Of a stretch of DNA of 64,000 bases, positions 21,626-29,812 are shown in pieces. Made by a program: the position numbers and the translations under genes. Where the stretch lies: assembly GCA_002441585.1 (NCBI GenBank), contig DJWS01000008.1, positions 45,639-109,638 on the forward strand. Reading direction: 5' to 3'. The stretch comes from Candidatus Saccharibacteria bacterium UBA6224 (GTDB lineage: Bacteria > Patescibacteriota > Saccharimonadia > Saccharimonadales > UBA4665). The notes below the pieces were generated by a model. That model was not told the origin of the DNA and ran no database searches. It saw only the letters and a program-made list of their open reading frames with translations. The stretch's first letter is position 1. Each line of letters begins with the position of its first letter.

Positions 21626-22618
21626 CTATCCCAGGACGATGTAGTCAAAACCGAATGAACTGCTGGCGGGTGCGGCATTGGTCGTACAAACACTAAAGCT
21701 GCTGCTTGTCCGGTTGACGTAATAACCCAAGGATCCAGCTGCCGAACCGATAGGCGTGACAACGACGTGGGGCGTGCTGCTGAAGGCGCTAGAAAAGTTC
21801 ACGGTGATGAAACAGCCAGCTCCAGGGCTGCTGCCGGTGTTAATCTTAATGGAACCGGACGTATCAGACCCGCTGACGGATGTCGTTCCGCCGCCACCAA
21901 GTGCCGATCCGCTGCTGCGCGAAGGTGTTGCGCCGCCGGCCACGATGTGATGTGTCAGAGTCAAGTTACTGCTGAGCTGGAGCGATCCGGTGGTAATCCG
22001 GCTGACCGATAGCCCGCCGTTGAAAGTTGTACTGCCATTGACGCTCAGCGCACCCTGGAGTGTTGTCTGGCCTTGCACGGCCAGGTTATGAGCGACCGAT
22101 AAATCATTAGAAATACTGACGTCCTGCAACACACTCTGCCCGCCGACGTTGATGCCTGTTAGTGACAATTGGTCGCCAACGACCAATCTGCCGGCAACCT
22201 CTACGTCACCGCGGAGTAAGACCGAGCCGTCAAAAATGGCGTTGCTCTGTACGGTCAAAACTTGCTTGCTGTCGCCGACCGAGACATCGCTGTTGGCCAA
22301 CTGCTTCAGGCTGTCAGTGGACAGGGATTGGGTTTTGATATCGCCGCTTCTGACGGTGTCTTTCTTGGTATTAAGATAATAAATCCCGCCACCACTACCC
22401 GCTAGCACCAGCAAGAAGATGAATGACAATAAATATATATTGACGTGGGATAACAGCGCGCCGAATCCGCCGCGCTTGAACCGCGCCGCCGGCCGCTCGC
22501 TCGGTGCCGCAGGTTGACTGTCGGTCGAAGAAGTGGAAGCTTGCTGTGGGGCGTCACTGGCTGGCGCTTCGAGCGATTCTTCCTCGTCCGGATTGTTGGG
22601 GGTAGGGTTTTGATCCAT
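21626..22618 (-). CDS. Membrane-anchored repeat (polymer-forming/tail-fibre-like) surface protein
   Basis: 330 aa. A polar Ser/Pro/Ala/Glu-rich cytoplasmic N-terminus (about 50 residues) precedes one membrane helix (VNIYLLSFIFLLVLAGSGGGIYYL). The external part has short repeats typical of polymer-forming beta-helices (LRGDVEVAGRLVVGDQLSL, NDLSVAHNLAVQGQTTLQGALSVNGSTTFNGGL). A C-terminal beta domain ends with GCFITVNFSSAFSSTPHVVVTPIGSAAGSLGYYV and FGFDYIVLG, like receptor-binding tips of tail-type proteins. It converges on the ATPase operon and is encoded next to other exported proteins. It is likely a surface fibre or adhesin; the partner is unknown. Confidence 0.75.
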   Translation of the reverse strand: MDQNPTPNNPDEEESLEAPASDAPQQASTSSTDSQPAAPSERPAARFKRGGFGALLSHVNIYLLSFIFLLVLAGSGGGIYYLNTKKDTVRSGDIKTQSLSTDSLKQLANSDVSVGDSKQVLTVQSNAIFDGSVLLRGDVEVAGRLVVGDQLSLTGINVGGQSVLQDVSISNDLSVAHNLAVQGQTTLQGALSVNGSTTFNGGLSVSRITTGSLQLSSNLTLTHHIVAGGATPSRSSGSALGGGGTTSVSGSDTSGSIKINTGSSPGAGCFITVNFSSAFSSTPHVVVTPIGSAAGSLGYYVNRTSSSFSVCTTNAAPASSSFGFDYIVLG

Positions 22619-22721
22619 GCTTGACTAATTACTCTTGTGCTTACTGTACATGATACAGCACCCGGGCGCTAAGCGTAAACGGATTGCCATCATTAGCTGT
22701 ACAGGCTACAATGGCACTACA

Positions 22722-24236
22722 ATGTTCCGAACAAAAACGCGAATCAAGAGATGGTTGAGTCTGGCGGCGCTAGCTTGCCTCGTCGCATTGGCGCCGGTCA
22801 TGAGCGTGAGGGCGGTTTGCGACCCCAATGCCCAGACTTGCTCGAACAATTATCAAGTGACCGAATCGTTCTTTGGGGCGGGCGGCAGCCAAAACGACAC
22901 ATGCTCTGCCACCTATTGCGCCAAGCAATCGGTCGGTGCCCTAGGGGTCGGACACACCGGCAGTTTCAATAGCTACCAGGGGGGTGTACTCGGTGATACG
23001 GCACCAGCGGCCTATTGGCGCATGGGTGAGCTAACCGGTACGAACATGTTTGATATGACCGGCAACGGCCACAGCGGAACCTACTCGGGCGGATTCACGC
23101 TAGGTGCCACCGGCATTCCCGCCATATCGGACGACTCAGCGGTTACCTTCAACGGTACTAGCGGCCTGAGCACGGTAGCCTACAACTCTGCCCTCGATTA
23201 CAACTCCAGTGCCACGCAGACGATAGAGCTGTGGTACAAGGGTACTCAAACTAGTTCGACCAATACCAAATCGGCCGTCCCGGGCTTGATTACCGCGAAT
23301 ACAGATGGCAGCAACCAAAAATTCGTGGTCGGCTTGCTAACCAGCGGGGCGGTCTCGGTTGGCTACGGTACGGCCTATGCCGGCGTCAATGGTTCTACGG
23401 CAGTCAACGACGATGCTTGGCACCAAATCATCTGCACCATAGATTATTCCGGCGGATCGGCCGATATCGTCTTGTATGTCGATGGCACCGTGGATGCCTC
23501 GGGCACGGTCGCCATGGACGGCGGTACGGGTTCGCCATCGATTACCATAGCCCAGAACCCGCAGGCCAGCGGTGGCGATGCCTACACGACCGGCACAATC
23601 GACGAGGTGGCGATTTACGGCAAAGTGTTGTCGCCCCAGCAGGTCACCAGTCATTACAAAGCTGGCACCACAGGCATCGGTTATCAGGCACAGGGCGGCT
23701 TCAATACCGATCGGTGGCCTTCACTGGAATTCATAGTGAATACCCCATCGGTCAATGTAGGAATCTTGAGTTCGGCCGAGACTCACGTCGGAACGGCGGA
23801 GTTCCAGGTCAAATCGTACTTGGCGCAGGGCTATCAAGTTCGCACCGAATCGGTAGGGCCGACAAGCGGTGGTCATACTTTCAGCTCCCCAGCCTCGCCA
23901 ACCGCTAGTGCCGTAGGCACCGAGCAGTTCGGTATGAACATAGCTGCCAACTCTTGCCCCGGCACCGCACCGGGATCAGGTAGTGGTAGCTGCTCAGGTT
24001 CTTTGGGCCAGAGCCCATCACAAGAACCTGATGCTAGCTTTAGCTATGGTGTCGCAGCTCCCAACTACAACACGCCAGACTTATACAAATACGCCAACGG
24101 CGATACGATCGCTCTGTCCAACAGCAGCTCAGGTACCACGGTCTACACAATTAGCTACATCTTCAATATCACTGCAACTACCCCAGCCGGCACCTATACC
24201 ATGAACCAAGATCTAGTCACTACCAGCACCTTCTAG
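22722..24236 (+). CDS. Secreted LamG-domain protein with WxL-like C-terminus
   Basis: 504-505 aa. The signal peptide (LSLAALACLVALAPVMSVRA) is followed by a Cys-containing start. A LamG/concanavalin-like domain spans about residues 85-320 (AAYWRMGELTGTNMFDMTGNGHSGTY, IELWYKGTQTSS, DAWHQIICTID, LYVDGTVDASG, GTIDEVAIYGKVLSPQQV). The C-terminal about 140 residues share a pattern with the next two exported proteins (FGMNI..., then PAGTYTMNQDLVTTSTF at the end). LamG domains bind sugars or proteins, so an adhesive role is likely. Start ATG 22722 stands 9 nt after TACAAT (22707-22712); the longer frame was rejected. Confidence 0.8.
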   Translation: MFRTKTRIKRWLSLAALACLVALAPVMSVRAVCDPNAQTCSNNYQVTESFFGAGGSQNDTCSATYCAKQSVGALGVGHTGSFNSYQGGVLGDTAPAAYWRMGELTGTNMFDMTGNGHSGTYSGGFTLGATGIPAISDDSAVTFNGTSGLSTVAYNSALDYNSSATQTIELWYKGTQTSSTNTKSAVPGLITANTDGSNQKFVVGLLTSGAVSVGYGTAYAGVNGSTAVNDDAWHQIICTIDYSGGSADIVLYVDGTVDASGTVAMDGGTGSPSITIAQNPQASGGDAYTTGTIDEVAIYGKVLSPQQVTSHYKAGTTGIGYQAQGGFNTDRWPSLEFIVNTPSVNVGILSSAETHVGTAEFQVKSYLAQGYQVRTESVGPTSGGHTFSSPASPTASAVGTEQFGMNIAANSCPGTAPGSGSGSCSGSLGQSPSQEPDASFSYGVAAPNYNTPDLYKYANGDTIALSNSSSGTTVYTISYIFNITATTPAGTYTMNQDLVTTSTF

Positions 24237-24277
24237 GCGGCTGTGGATAACTAGGCAGTAATATTGGCACAAAAGTA

Positions 24278-24307
24278 TTGCACACGTAACCACTAGCGTG
24301 ATATATT
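24278..24307 (+). promoter_or_regulatory. Promoter of the 376-aa surface protein
   Basis: TTGCAC (24278-24283), an 18-bp spacer and TATATT (24302-24307) give a start near 24314. A real leader of about 40 nt with a good ribosome site (AGGAG) follows. This gene is thus set up for strong translation, unlike the leaderless genes. Confidence 0.6.
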
Positions 24308-24355
24308 CACCTCAGGAATAACCCAAAACAAATAGTCGTAACAGGAGAAATAGAA

Positions 24356-25486
24356 ATGAAAAACATAAGAAGTGCTTTGCAGCGACCCCTGCATGCCATA
24401 GCCGCCCTGGCGTTTATGCTGGGTACCGCAGGGGCTGCAGTATTGCCGGGGTTGGCCTCTGCCTACGGCAGCGTGAGTAGCCGTGAAATCAAGATAAGCT
24501 CGTCAGTACCCGGCGCCACCGGCGTTTCATACGCGGTTACGTTTACTCCAACAACGACAGCCCAAGAACTGATTGTCGACTTTTGTGGAGATACACCTCT
24601 GATTGGGGCAACTTGTGCGTTTGCGGGAGCATCTGTCCCGAACGTTGCAAGTGCAGTCGCTTCTACGGGTACACTTACTACACCTGGCACGGGTACGCCC
24701 AAGCACACTCTTCGTGTGACGGGCCTAACCATGACGGCGGCAACTCCATACACTATCACATTCACTGGCATGCAAAACCCGTCGGGTACGCAATCCTTCT
24801 ACGCACGTATCCTTACCTATGCCACGGGAAATTCATCGCAATACGTCCAGGCTGACACCACTGGTGCTGCAACCACTATCGGTGCCAATGTGGTCGATGC
24901 TGGCGGTATTGCACTCAGTACTGCCGCCACTATTAGCGTGACCGCACGCGTCATGGAGTCACTGAGCTTCTGCGTTTACAGTACCGCATGCGGTGACGTT
25001 CCAGCCGTCGAGATTGGTTCTGGCTCGCCTCCGGTCATTGATAGCTTGGCTGTCTATACGAACACCACTACACCGCTTAACTTCAGTCTCTCATCTAACG
25101 CCTCAAGTGGCGTAGTCATACGCCTCAAGGGTGGAATCCTCACAAGTGGTGCTAACAACATACCAGCAGTAAACGCAGGTGGTGGTACGGCAGGTGCTAT
25201 CACTGCGGGTACGGCAGCCTTTGGCGTCCAGGTCCCGGCCACTACTGCAGGCGCAGTCGGTCAGGTAGATGCTGACGCCAACTACAGTGCCGCCTCCGGT
25301 TACGGTTTCGATACTACGTCCGCCGACAACGTAACCACCACGTATGGCGATGTCTTCTGTGACACGAACAGCGCCCCACTAAACACTGCAATCGTGCCTA
25401 TAACATACGGCGCAACTGCAAACATCACCACGCCAGCCGGTGTCTACACTGCAACTCACCAACTGATTGCAACCGGCACGTTCTAA
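24356..25486 (+). CDS. Secreted WxL-like surface protein
   Basis: 376 aa. Signal peptide (LHAIAALAFMLGTAGAAVLPGLASA). The mature part is Thr/Ala/Gly-rich and beta-rich with very few Lys, a composition seen in surface-layer and adhesive proteins. Two Cys pairs are possible (FCGDTP..GATCAFAG; FCVYSTACGD). The end, ITTPAGVYTATHQLIATGTF, resembles the C-terminal WxL pattern 'PAG.YT..L.W.L' with the Trp replaced. The middle (TAAFGVQVP) also matches its two neighbours. A strong promoter and ribosome site suggest high expression. Probably a major wall-attached protein. Confidence 0.78.
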   Translation: MKNIRSALQRPLHAIAALAFMLGTAGAAVLPGLASAYGSVSSREIKISSSVPGATGVSYAVTFTPTTTAQELIVDFCGDTPLIGATCAFAGASVPNVASAVASTGTLTTPGTGTPKHTLRVTGLTMTAATPYTITFTGMQNPSGTQSFYARILTYATGNSSQYVQADTTGAATTIGANVVDAGGIALSTAATISVTARVMESLSFCVYSTACGDVPAVEIGSGSPPVIDSLAVYTNTTTPLNFSLSSNASSGVVIRLKGGILTSGANNIPAVNAGGGTAGAITAGTAAFGVQVPATTAGAVGQVDADANYSAASGYGFDTTSADNVTTTYGDVFCDTNSAPLNTAIVPITYGATANITTPAGVYTATHQLIATGTF

Positions 25487-25502
25487 CACGTACAATAAGG
25501 AT

Positions 25503-26561
25503 ATGCGATTTGGTCGGCTTCTTCCTCGCCGCATACTCCCAGTCATACTCTTGGTCTCGCTTCTTCTCCTGGGAGCGAGGCCATTGCTGTTTCGCGCTCA
25601 GGCGGCTACATTTCCCAAGCGATCAGTTCAGCTCGGTAGTATTGTCGCGGGCGATACATCAAGCTACAAATTCGCCTTCATTGTTACTACACCAGGTGCC
25701 CAAGTGGGCTCTATCCGTTTCCAATTTTGCGATGATACTCCGCTCGTCGGGCAGCCGTGCAATCCGCCGACGGGCTTCGATGCATCCGGCGCAGTTCTCG
25801 TGGACCAGCAGAACAATGCCGGGTTTACGATTGGCGCAGGTACGAATGCAAACACGATCGTCATCGGCCGCACACCGGCGATCGCGTCGATTGGTATGTC
25901 AACATATGATTTCTCCGATATCGTAAACCCGGCGTCTAGTGGCACATATTTCGTCAGGGTAGAAACGTTCGGCAGCAATAATGCCACGGGCCCTCATGTC
26001 GACTATGGTGGACTTGCGTTTGCCATGACAGAGCAAGTGACCATCAGTGCTGAAGTCCCGCCATTTCTACTTTTTTGCAACGGTGTAACGATAACTGGTT
26101 TTGATTGCACTACCGCTACCGGAGATTATATAAACTTCGGGGAATTCTCCACTTCGTCACCCCGGACCGGGACTACCCAGATGCTATTAGCAACTAATGC
26201 CGACGGAGGGTACAGCGTGACCGTACAGGGAACGACAATGCTCTCGGGAGTCAATAGTATACCGGCACTGAACGTTAATGACGTCTCACGCCCAGGCACA
26301 AGCCAGTTCGGCATCAATCTTCGTAATAACTCCGATCCTAATGTAGGCTCCGATGTCGCAGGGCCAGGAGTGGCCTCGCCGCGCCCTAACTATGCTATCC
26401 AAAATAGATACCGCTTCGTGTCGGGGGAGCAGATTGCATTCTCCACCACATCTGATGATTACCGCAAATACACTGTGACATATCTCGTGAATATCGCGAA
26501 CGGCCAGCCAGCCGGCATATACGTCAGCACGCTTACCTACACGGCCCTAGCAACATTTTGA
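25503..26561 (+). CDS. Secreted WxL-like surface protein, second copy
   Basis: 352-353 aa, paralogue of the previous gene and of the LamG protein in its C-terminal half. Signal peptide (LLPRRILPVILLVSLLLLGARPLLFRAQA). Shared features: an N-terminal beta domain with FQFCDDTPLVGQPCN (compare FCGDTPLIGATC before), FGINLRNNSDP, PNYAIQNRYRFVSGEQIAF, and the end QPAGIYVSTLTYTALATF. The Y in LTYTA sits where WxL domains have Trp. ATG 25503 lies 6 nt after TACAAT (25491-25496); the longer frame overlapping the previous gene was rejected. Confidence 0.78.
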   Translation: MRFGRLLPRRILPVILLVSLLLLGARPLLFRAQAATFPKRSVQLGSIVAGDTSSYKFAFIVTTPGAQVGSIRFQFCDDTPLVGQPCNPPTGFDASGAVLVDQQNNAGFTIGAGTNANTIVIGRTPAIASIGMSTYDFSDIVNPASSGTYFVRVETFGSNNATGPHVDYGGLAFAMTEQVTISAEVPPFLLFCNGVTITGFDCTTATGDYINFGEFSTSSPRTGTTQMLLATNADGGYSVTVQGTTMLSGVNSIPALNVNDVSRPGTSQFGINLRNNSDPNVGSDVAGPGVASPRPNYAIQNRYRFVSGEQIAFSTTSDDYRKYTVTYLVNIANGQPAGIYVSTLTYTALATF

Positions 26562-26629
26562 GCATATTGTGCAACCACTACCGTTTTGATACTATAAGTC
26601 CAACGTCTTAAGAGGGAATTAATAGGAAC

Positions 26630-27631
26630 ATGAAAAAACTTCAACAATTGCTCATGGCTGGGCTGGTATTAGGTGCTGCGGCTGTATTGGTAATTTCTGC
26701 TAACGTTTCGGCGGCAACAAGCAGTGGTAACGGGATGCGAGTATCACCCGTAAGAACTGACTTGGTCATGCAGCCGGGAGATTCTAAAACGATTAGTGTT
26801 TATGTCCAGAATGTCACTAACGGTACAGAAAACTTGAGGGTCATCGCCAACGATTTTGTCGCCAGCGAAGATGAGAGTGGGGCTCCGGCGCTGCTTTTGA
26901 ACGGAGAGGCCAACGATAGGCACGGGCTAAAGAAATACATCTCAGCACCAGGAACATTGACCATTGAGGCCGGAAAGCAGAAGGAAGTCAGGGTGACGAT
27001 TTCCATACCTAAGGGCTTGCCTGGCGGTGGCTACTATGGCGCCATTCGATTCGCACCGGCATCGACGAGCAGCACAGAAAACGCCAACGTCTCCCTCTCA
27101 GGAAGTGTCGGCTCGTTGATTCTTGTGAGAGTTCCTGGTGATGTCACGGAAAAAATGTCACTAGTCAGCTTCGATGCTAGGTCTAAAAACTCCAAGACCC
27201 AGGAAGATTCTGCCCGAACGGTCTTTACGTCCGGAAAGAATGTATGGGCTACGGTGCGTCTTCGCAATGAAGGCAACATCCAAGAGCAGCCATTCGGTAA
27301 GATTCTCTTCAAGAAAGGCAACACTACTCTAGGCACCTATGAGTTGAACGCCGGGGACCAGCCAGCTAATGTTCTACCAGATAGCATTAGGAAATTCAGT
27401 ATTCAGCTCAAGGACGTGGGCTCTTTTGGCAAATACACGCTCGAAGGTAATTTCGGCTATGGTACGGCAGGACAACTACTTTCAGCTAAAACCACATTCT
27501 ACGTTATACCGGTATACATGATTTTTCTTGGTATCGGCATCGTAGCACTCATTCTGTTCCTTATCTTCGGTTTGCCGCGCTTGATCCGCAACTACAACAA
27601 GCGGGTGCTTCGTAAAGCCGGCCGTCGCTAA
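26630..27631 (+). CDS. DUF916-like (WxL-partner) membrane-anchored surface protein
   Basis: 333 aa. Signal peptide (LLMAGLVLGAAAVLVISANVSA), then an immunoglobulin-like start MRVSPVRTDLVMQPGDSKTISVYVQNVT, a PKGLPGGGYYGAIRF strand region, a second beta domain, and a C-terminal membrane helix (IPVYMIFLGIGIVALILFLIFGL) with a basic tail. This layout is that of DUF916 proteins, which in Firmicutes are encoded beside WxL proteins and hold them at the wall. Here it follows two WxL-like genes directly. It probably anchors those proteins to the membrane or wall. Confidence 0.78.
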   Translation: MKKLQQLLMAGLVLGAAAVLVISANVSAATSSGNGMRVSPVRTDLVMQPGDSKTISVYVQNVTNGTENLRVIANDFVASEDESGAPALLLNGEANDRHGLKKYISAPGTLTIEAGKQKEVRVTISIPKGLPGGGYYGAIRFAPASTSSTENANVSLSGSVGSLILVRVPGDVTEKMSLVSFDARSKNSKTQEDSARTVFTSGKNVWATVRLRNEGNIQEQPFGKILFKKGNTTLGTYELNAGDQPANVLPDSIRKFSIQLKDVGSFGKYTLEGNFGYGTAGQLLSAKTTFYVIPVYMIFLGIGIVALILFLIFGLPRLIRNYNKRVLRKAGRR

Positions 27632-27701
27632 CGAGGATGCCTTGGGGTGGTGGTCGTGAGTCCTTGTCGCCAGCCATCATCTCGGTTATGGTAGTAATAA
27701 G

Positions 27702-28607
27702 ATGATTACCACCCGACGCATAGTCGCCTGTTGCCGCTCAGCTACGTTGGTGTTGCTGCTGGGACTTTTGGTGGCGCCGATTGGCTCGGTAGCCGCGATA
27801 GGCTCACCAGATCCAGAGCAGGGCGGGTCTGTCGGTCTGGAAGGACGTATCTCATCACCGCCGCCCACCCAAGCCGCCAGCATAACCACACCACGTAATG
27901 GTCAAGTCTTTGATTCGTCACCGATAACCGTAGCCGGCCTGTGTAAGACGGATTTGCTGGTCAAGGTATTTGCCAACAACGTGTTCGTCGGCTCGGTCCT
28001 ATGTAAGAACGGCAGTTACTCTCTGCAGGTCGGACTGTTTAGTGGCCGGAATGACCTGGTGGCCCGGGTTTATGACAATCTCGATCAGGCGGGGCCCGAT
28101 TCCAACCTTGTCAGCGTGACGTTCAACGATGCTAATTATGCGGAGTTCGGCACGCAACTGACCCTGACCAGCAATTACGCCCGTCGTGGCGCCAACCCCG
28201 GCTCTACCTTGACTTGGCCCATCGTCTTGAGCGGTGGCTCTCCACCCTATGCTATCAGTATCGACTGGGGCGACTCATCTGGTGCTCAGCTGCTTAGCCA
28301 ATCATTTGCCGGCAACATCACACTTTCACATGTCTACGAGACGGCTGGTATCTACACCGTAGTCATAAAGGCGACCGATCGCAACAAAAGTACTGCCTAT
28401 CTTCAGGTCGTGGGTGTCGCCAACGGCGAGGCGAAGCAAGCCGCCACTGACACAGGCACGACTAACAAGGTCAGCGTAGCCCCGGAATGGTACTGGTTCT
28501 TGCCAATCGTGCCGCTGCTGATTGTGGCATTCTGGCTGGGTGGACGCAACGAACTGTATGTCATTCGTCGTCGCTTGGACCAAGTCCGCAACGCCAGCCG
28601 CGGTTGA
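27702..28607 (+). CDS. PKD-domain surface protein with C-terminal anchor
   Basis: 301 aa. Signal peptide (ATLVLLLGLLVAPIGSVAAIG), an Ig-like region (SITTPRNGQVFDSSPITVAGLC..DLLVKVFANNVFVGS), then a PKD domain (GGSPPYAISIDWGDSSG...LSHVYETAGIYTVVIKATD). A C-terminal membrane helix follows (WYWFLPIVPLLIVAFWLGG) with a short basic tail. PKD domains mediate protein or sugar contacts outside the cell. It follows the DUF916-like gene after 70 bp on the same strand and is the last of the surface group. Confidence 0.8.
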   Translation: MITTRRIVACCRSATLVLLLGLLVAPIGSVAAIGSPDPEQGGSVGLEGRISSPPPTQAASITTPRNGQVFDSSPITVAGLCKTDLLVKVFANNVFVGSVLCKNGSYSLQVGLFSGRNDLVARVYDNLDQAGPDSNLVSVTFNDANYAEFGTQLTLTSNYARRGANPGSTLTWPIVLSGGSPPYAISIDWGDSSGAQLLSQSFAGNITLSHVYETAGIYTVVIKATDRNKSTAYLQVVGVANGEAKQAATDTGTTNKVSVAPEWYWFLPIVPLLIVAFWLGGRNELYVIRRRLDQVRNASRG

Positions 28608-28660
28608 TCCAAGGTCAGAAACTCGGCACGATTAAGAATATTTGTTAAAATAGGCAAGTT

Positions 28661-29719
28661 ATGTCAAAAGATAATTCTCACACGAAGGTCTTTGTCGGTA
28701 TGTCTGGTGGTGTCGACAGTTCCGTCACGGCGGCGCTCCTGAAGCGTCAGGGTTATGATGTGACCGGTGTGTACATGAAGAATTGGAGCCGGGACTTGCC
28801 AGGGTTCCAATGCCCCTGGAAAGAAGATTATCAGGACGCCAAACGCGTGGCGGTACAGCTAGACATTCCTTTCAAAATGTACGACTTCGAGACCGAATAT
28901 CGGCAAAAGGTGGTTGACTACATGTTGGATGGCTACAAGGCGGGCATTACGCCCAATCCGGACATCATGTGTAACCAGGAGATCAAGTTCAAACTATTTC
29001 TCGAGACGGCATTGGCTGATGGCGCGGACATGATAGCGACCGGTCATTACGCCCGTATCCATGACGGCCAATTGCTGACGGCGGCCAACGTCGACAAAGA
29101 CCAAACATATTTTTTGTATCGGGTATCGGAAGATGCCTTGCGGCACTCGCTGATGCCGGTCGGTGAGTATAAGACCAAGTCCGAGGTTCGGGCGGTGGCC
29201 AAAGAACTCGGGCTCAGTACGGCCGATAAAAAGGACAGTCAGGGCATTTGCTTCGTCGGCAAGGTTGGCATCCGTGAATTCCTGGAGCAATTTGTCGAGA
29301 CAGAGCCGGGCGCCATCATCGACCAGCATGGTCGGCGCCTAGGCGAACATGACGGGGCATTGTTTTATACGATTGGCCAGCGCCACGGCCTAAACGTCGG
29401 GGGTGGCTTGCCGTATTACGTAGTGGGCAAAGACATGGCCAAGAACGAAGTGTATGTAACGACCGACCTTAATGACGAGCGGTTATGGAGCAAAGAGCTG
29501 CAACTCACGAGCCTTCATTGGATAAATAATCAGCCTGACTCGGCTGGGACATATCAAGTACGTACCCGCTATCGGCAACCATTAGTCGACTGCACCGTGA
29601 GACTTGAAGACGACGGTGCGCGCGTAACAATGAGCGATGCAGTGCGAGCCATCACGCCCGGCCAGTCGGCCGTACTGTACGATGGTGAGCGTGTTTTGGG
29701 TGGCGGAATCGTCGTCTGA
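28661..29719 (+). CDS. mnmA: tRNA-specific 2-thiouridylase MnmA
   Basis: 352 aa. Adds sulfur to U34 of Lys, Glu and Gln tRNAs, with sulfur from a cysteine desulfurase. Visible: PP-loop GMSGGVDSSVTAALL, the first catalytic Cys in NPDIMCNQEIKF, and the second in SQGICFVG. The later domains are present (FYTIGQRHGLNVGG; PGQSAVLYDGERVLGGGIV). It stands 9 nt after TAAAAT (28646-28651) with no ribosome site. With iscS at 14 kb it forms the probable minimal thiolation route here. Confidence 0.95.
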   Translation: MSKDNSHTKVFVGMSGGVDSSVTAALLKRQGYDVTGVYMKNWSRDLPGFQCPWKEDYQDAKRVAVQLDIPFKMYDFETEYRQKVVDYMLDGYKAGITPNPDIMCNQEIKFKLFLETALADGADMIATGHYARIHDGQLLTAANVDKDQTYFLYRVSEDALRHSLMPVGEYKTKSEVRAVAKELGLSTADKKDSQGICFVGKVGIREFLEQFVETEPGAIIDQHGRRLGEHDGALFYTIGQRHGLNVGGGLPYYVVGKDMAKNEVYVTTDLNDERLWSKELQLTSLHWINNQPDSAGTYQVRTRYRQPLVDCTVRLEDDGARVTMSDAVRAITPGQSAVLYDGERVLGGGIVV

Positions 29720-29812
29720 GACCACCCGTGTGATGGGCTTAACGAACTGTCTGTGACTCATCATCGTAAGCAACGTTGTGTCAACTAGCCACCTCTGTTA
29801 GAATGGGGTGAT

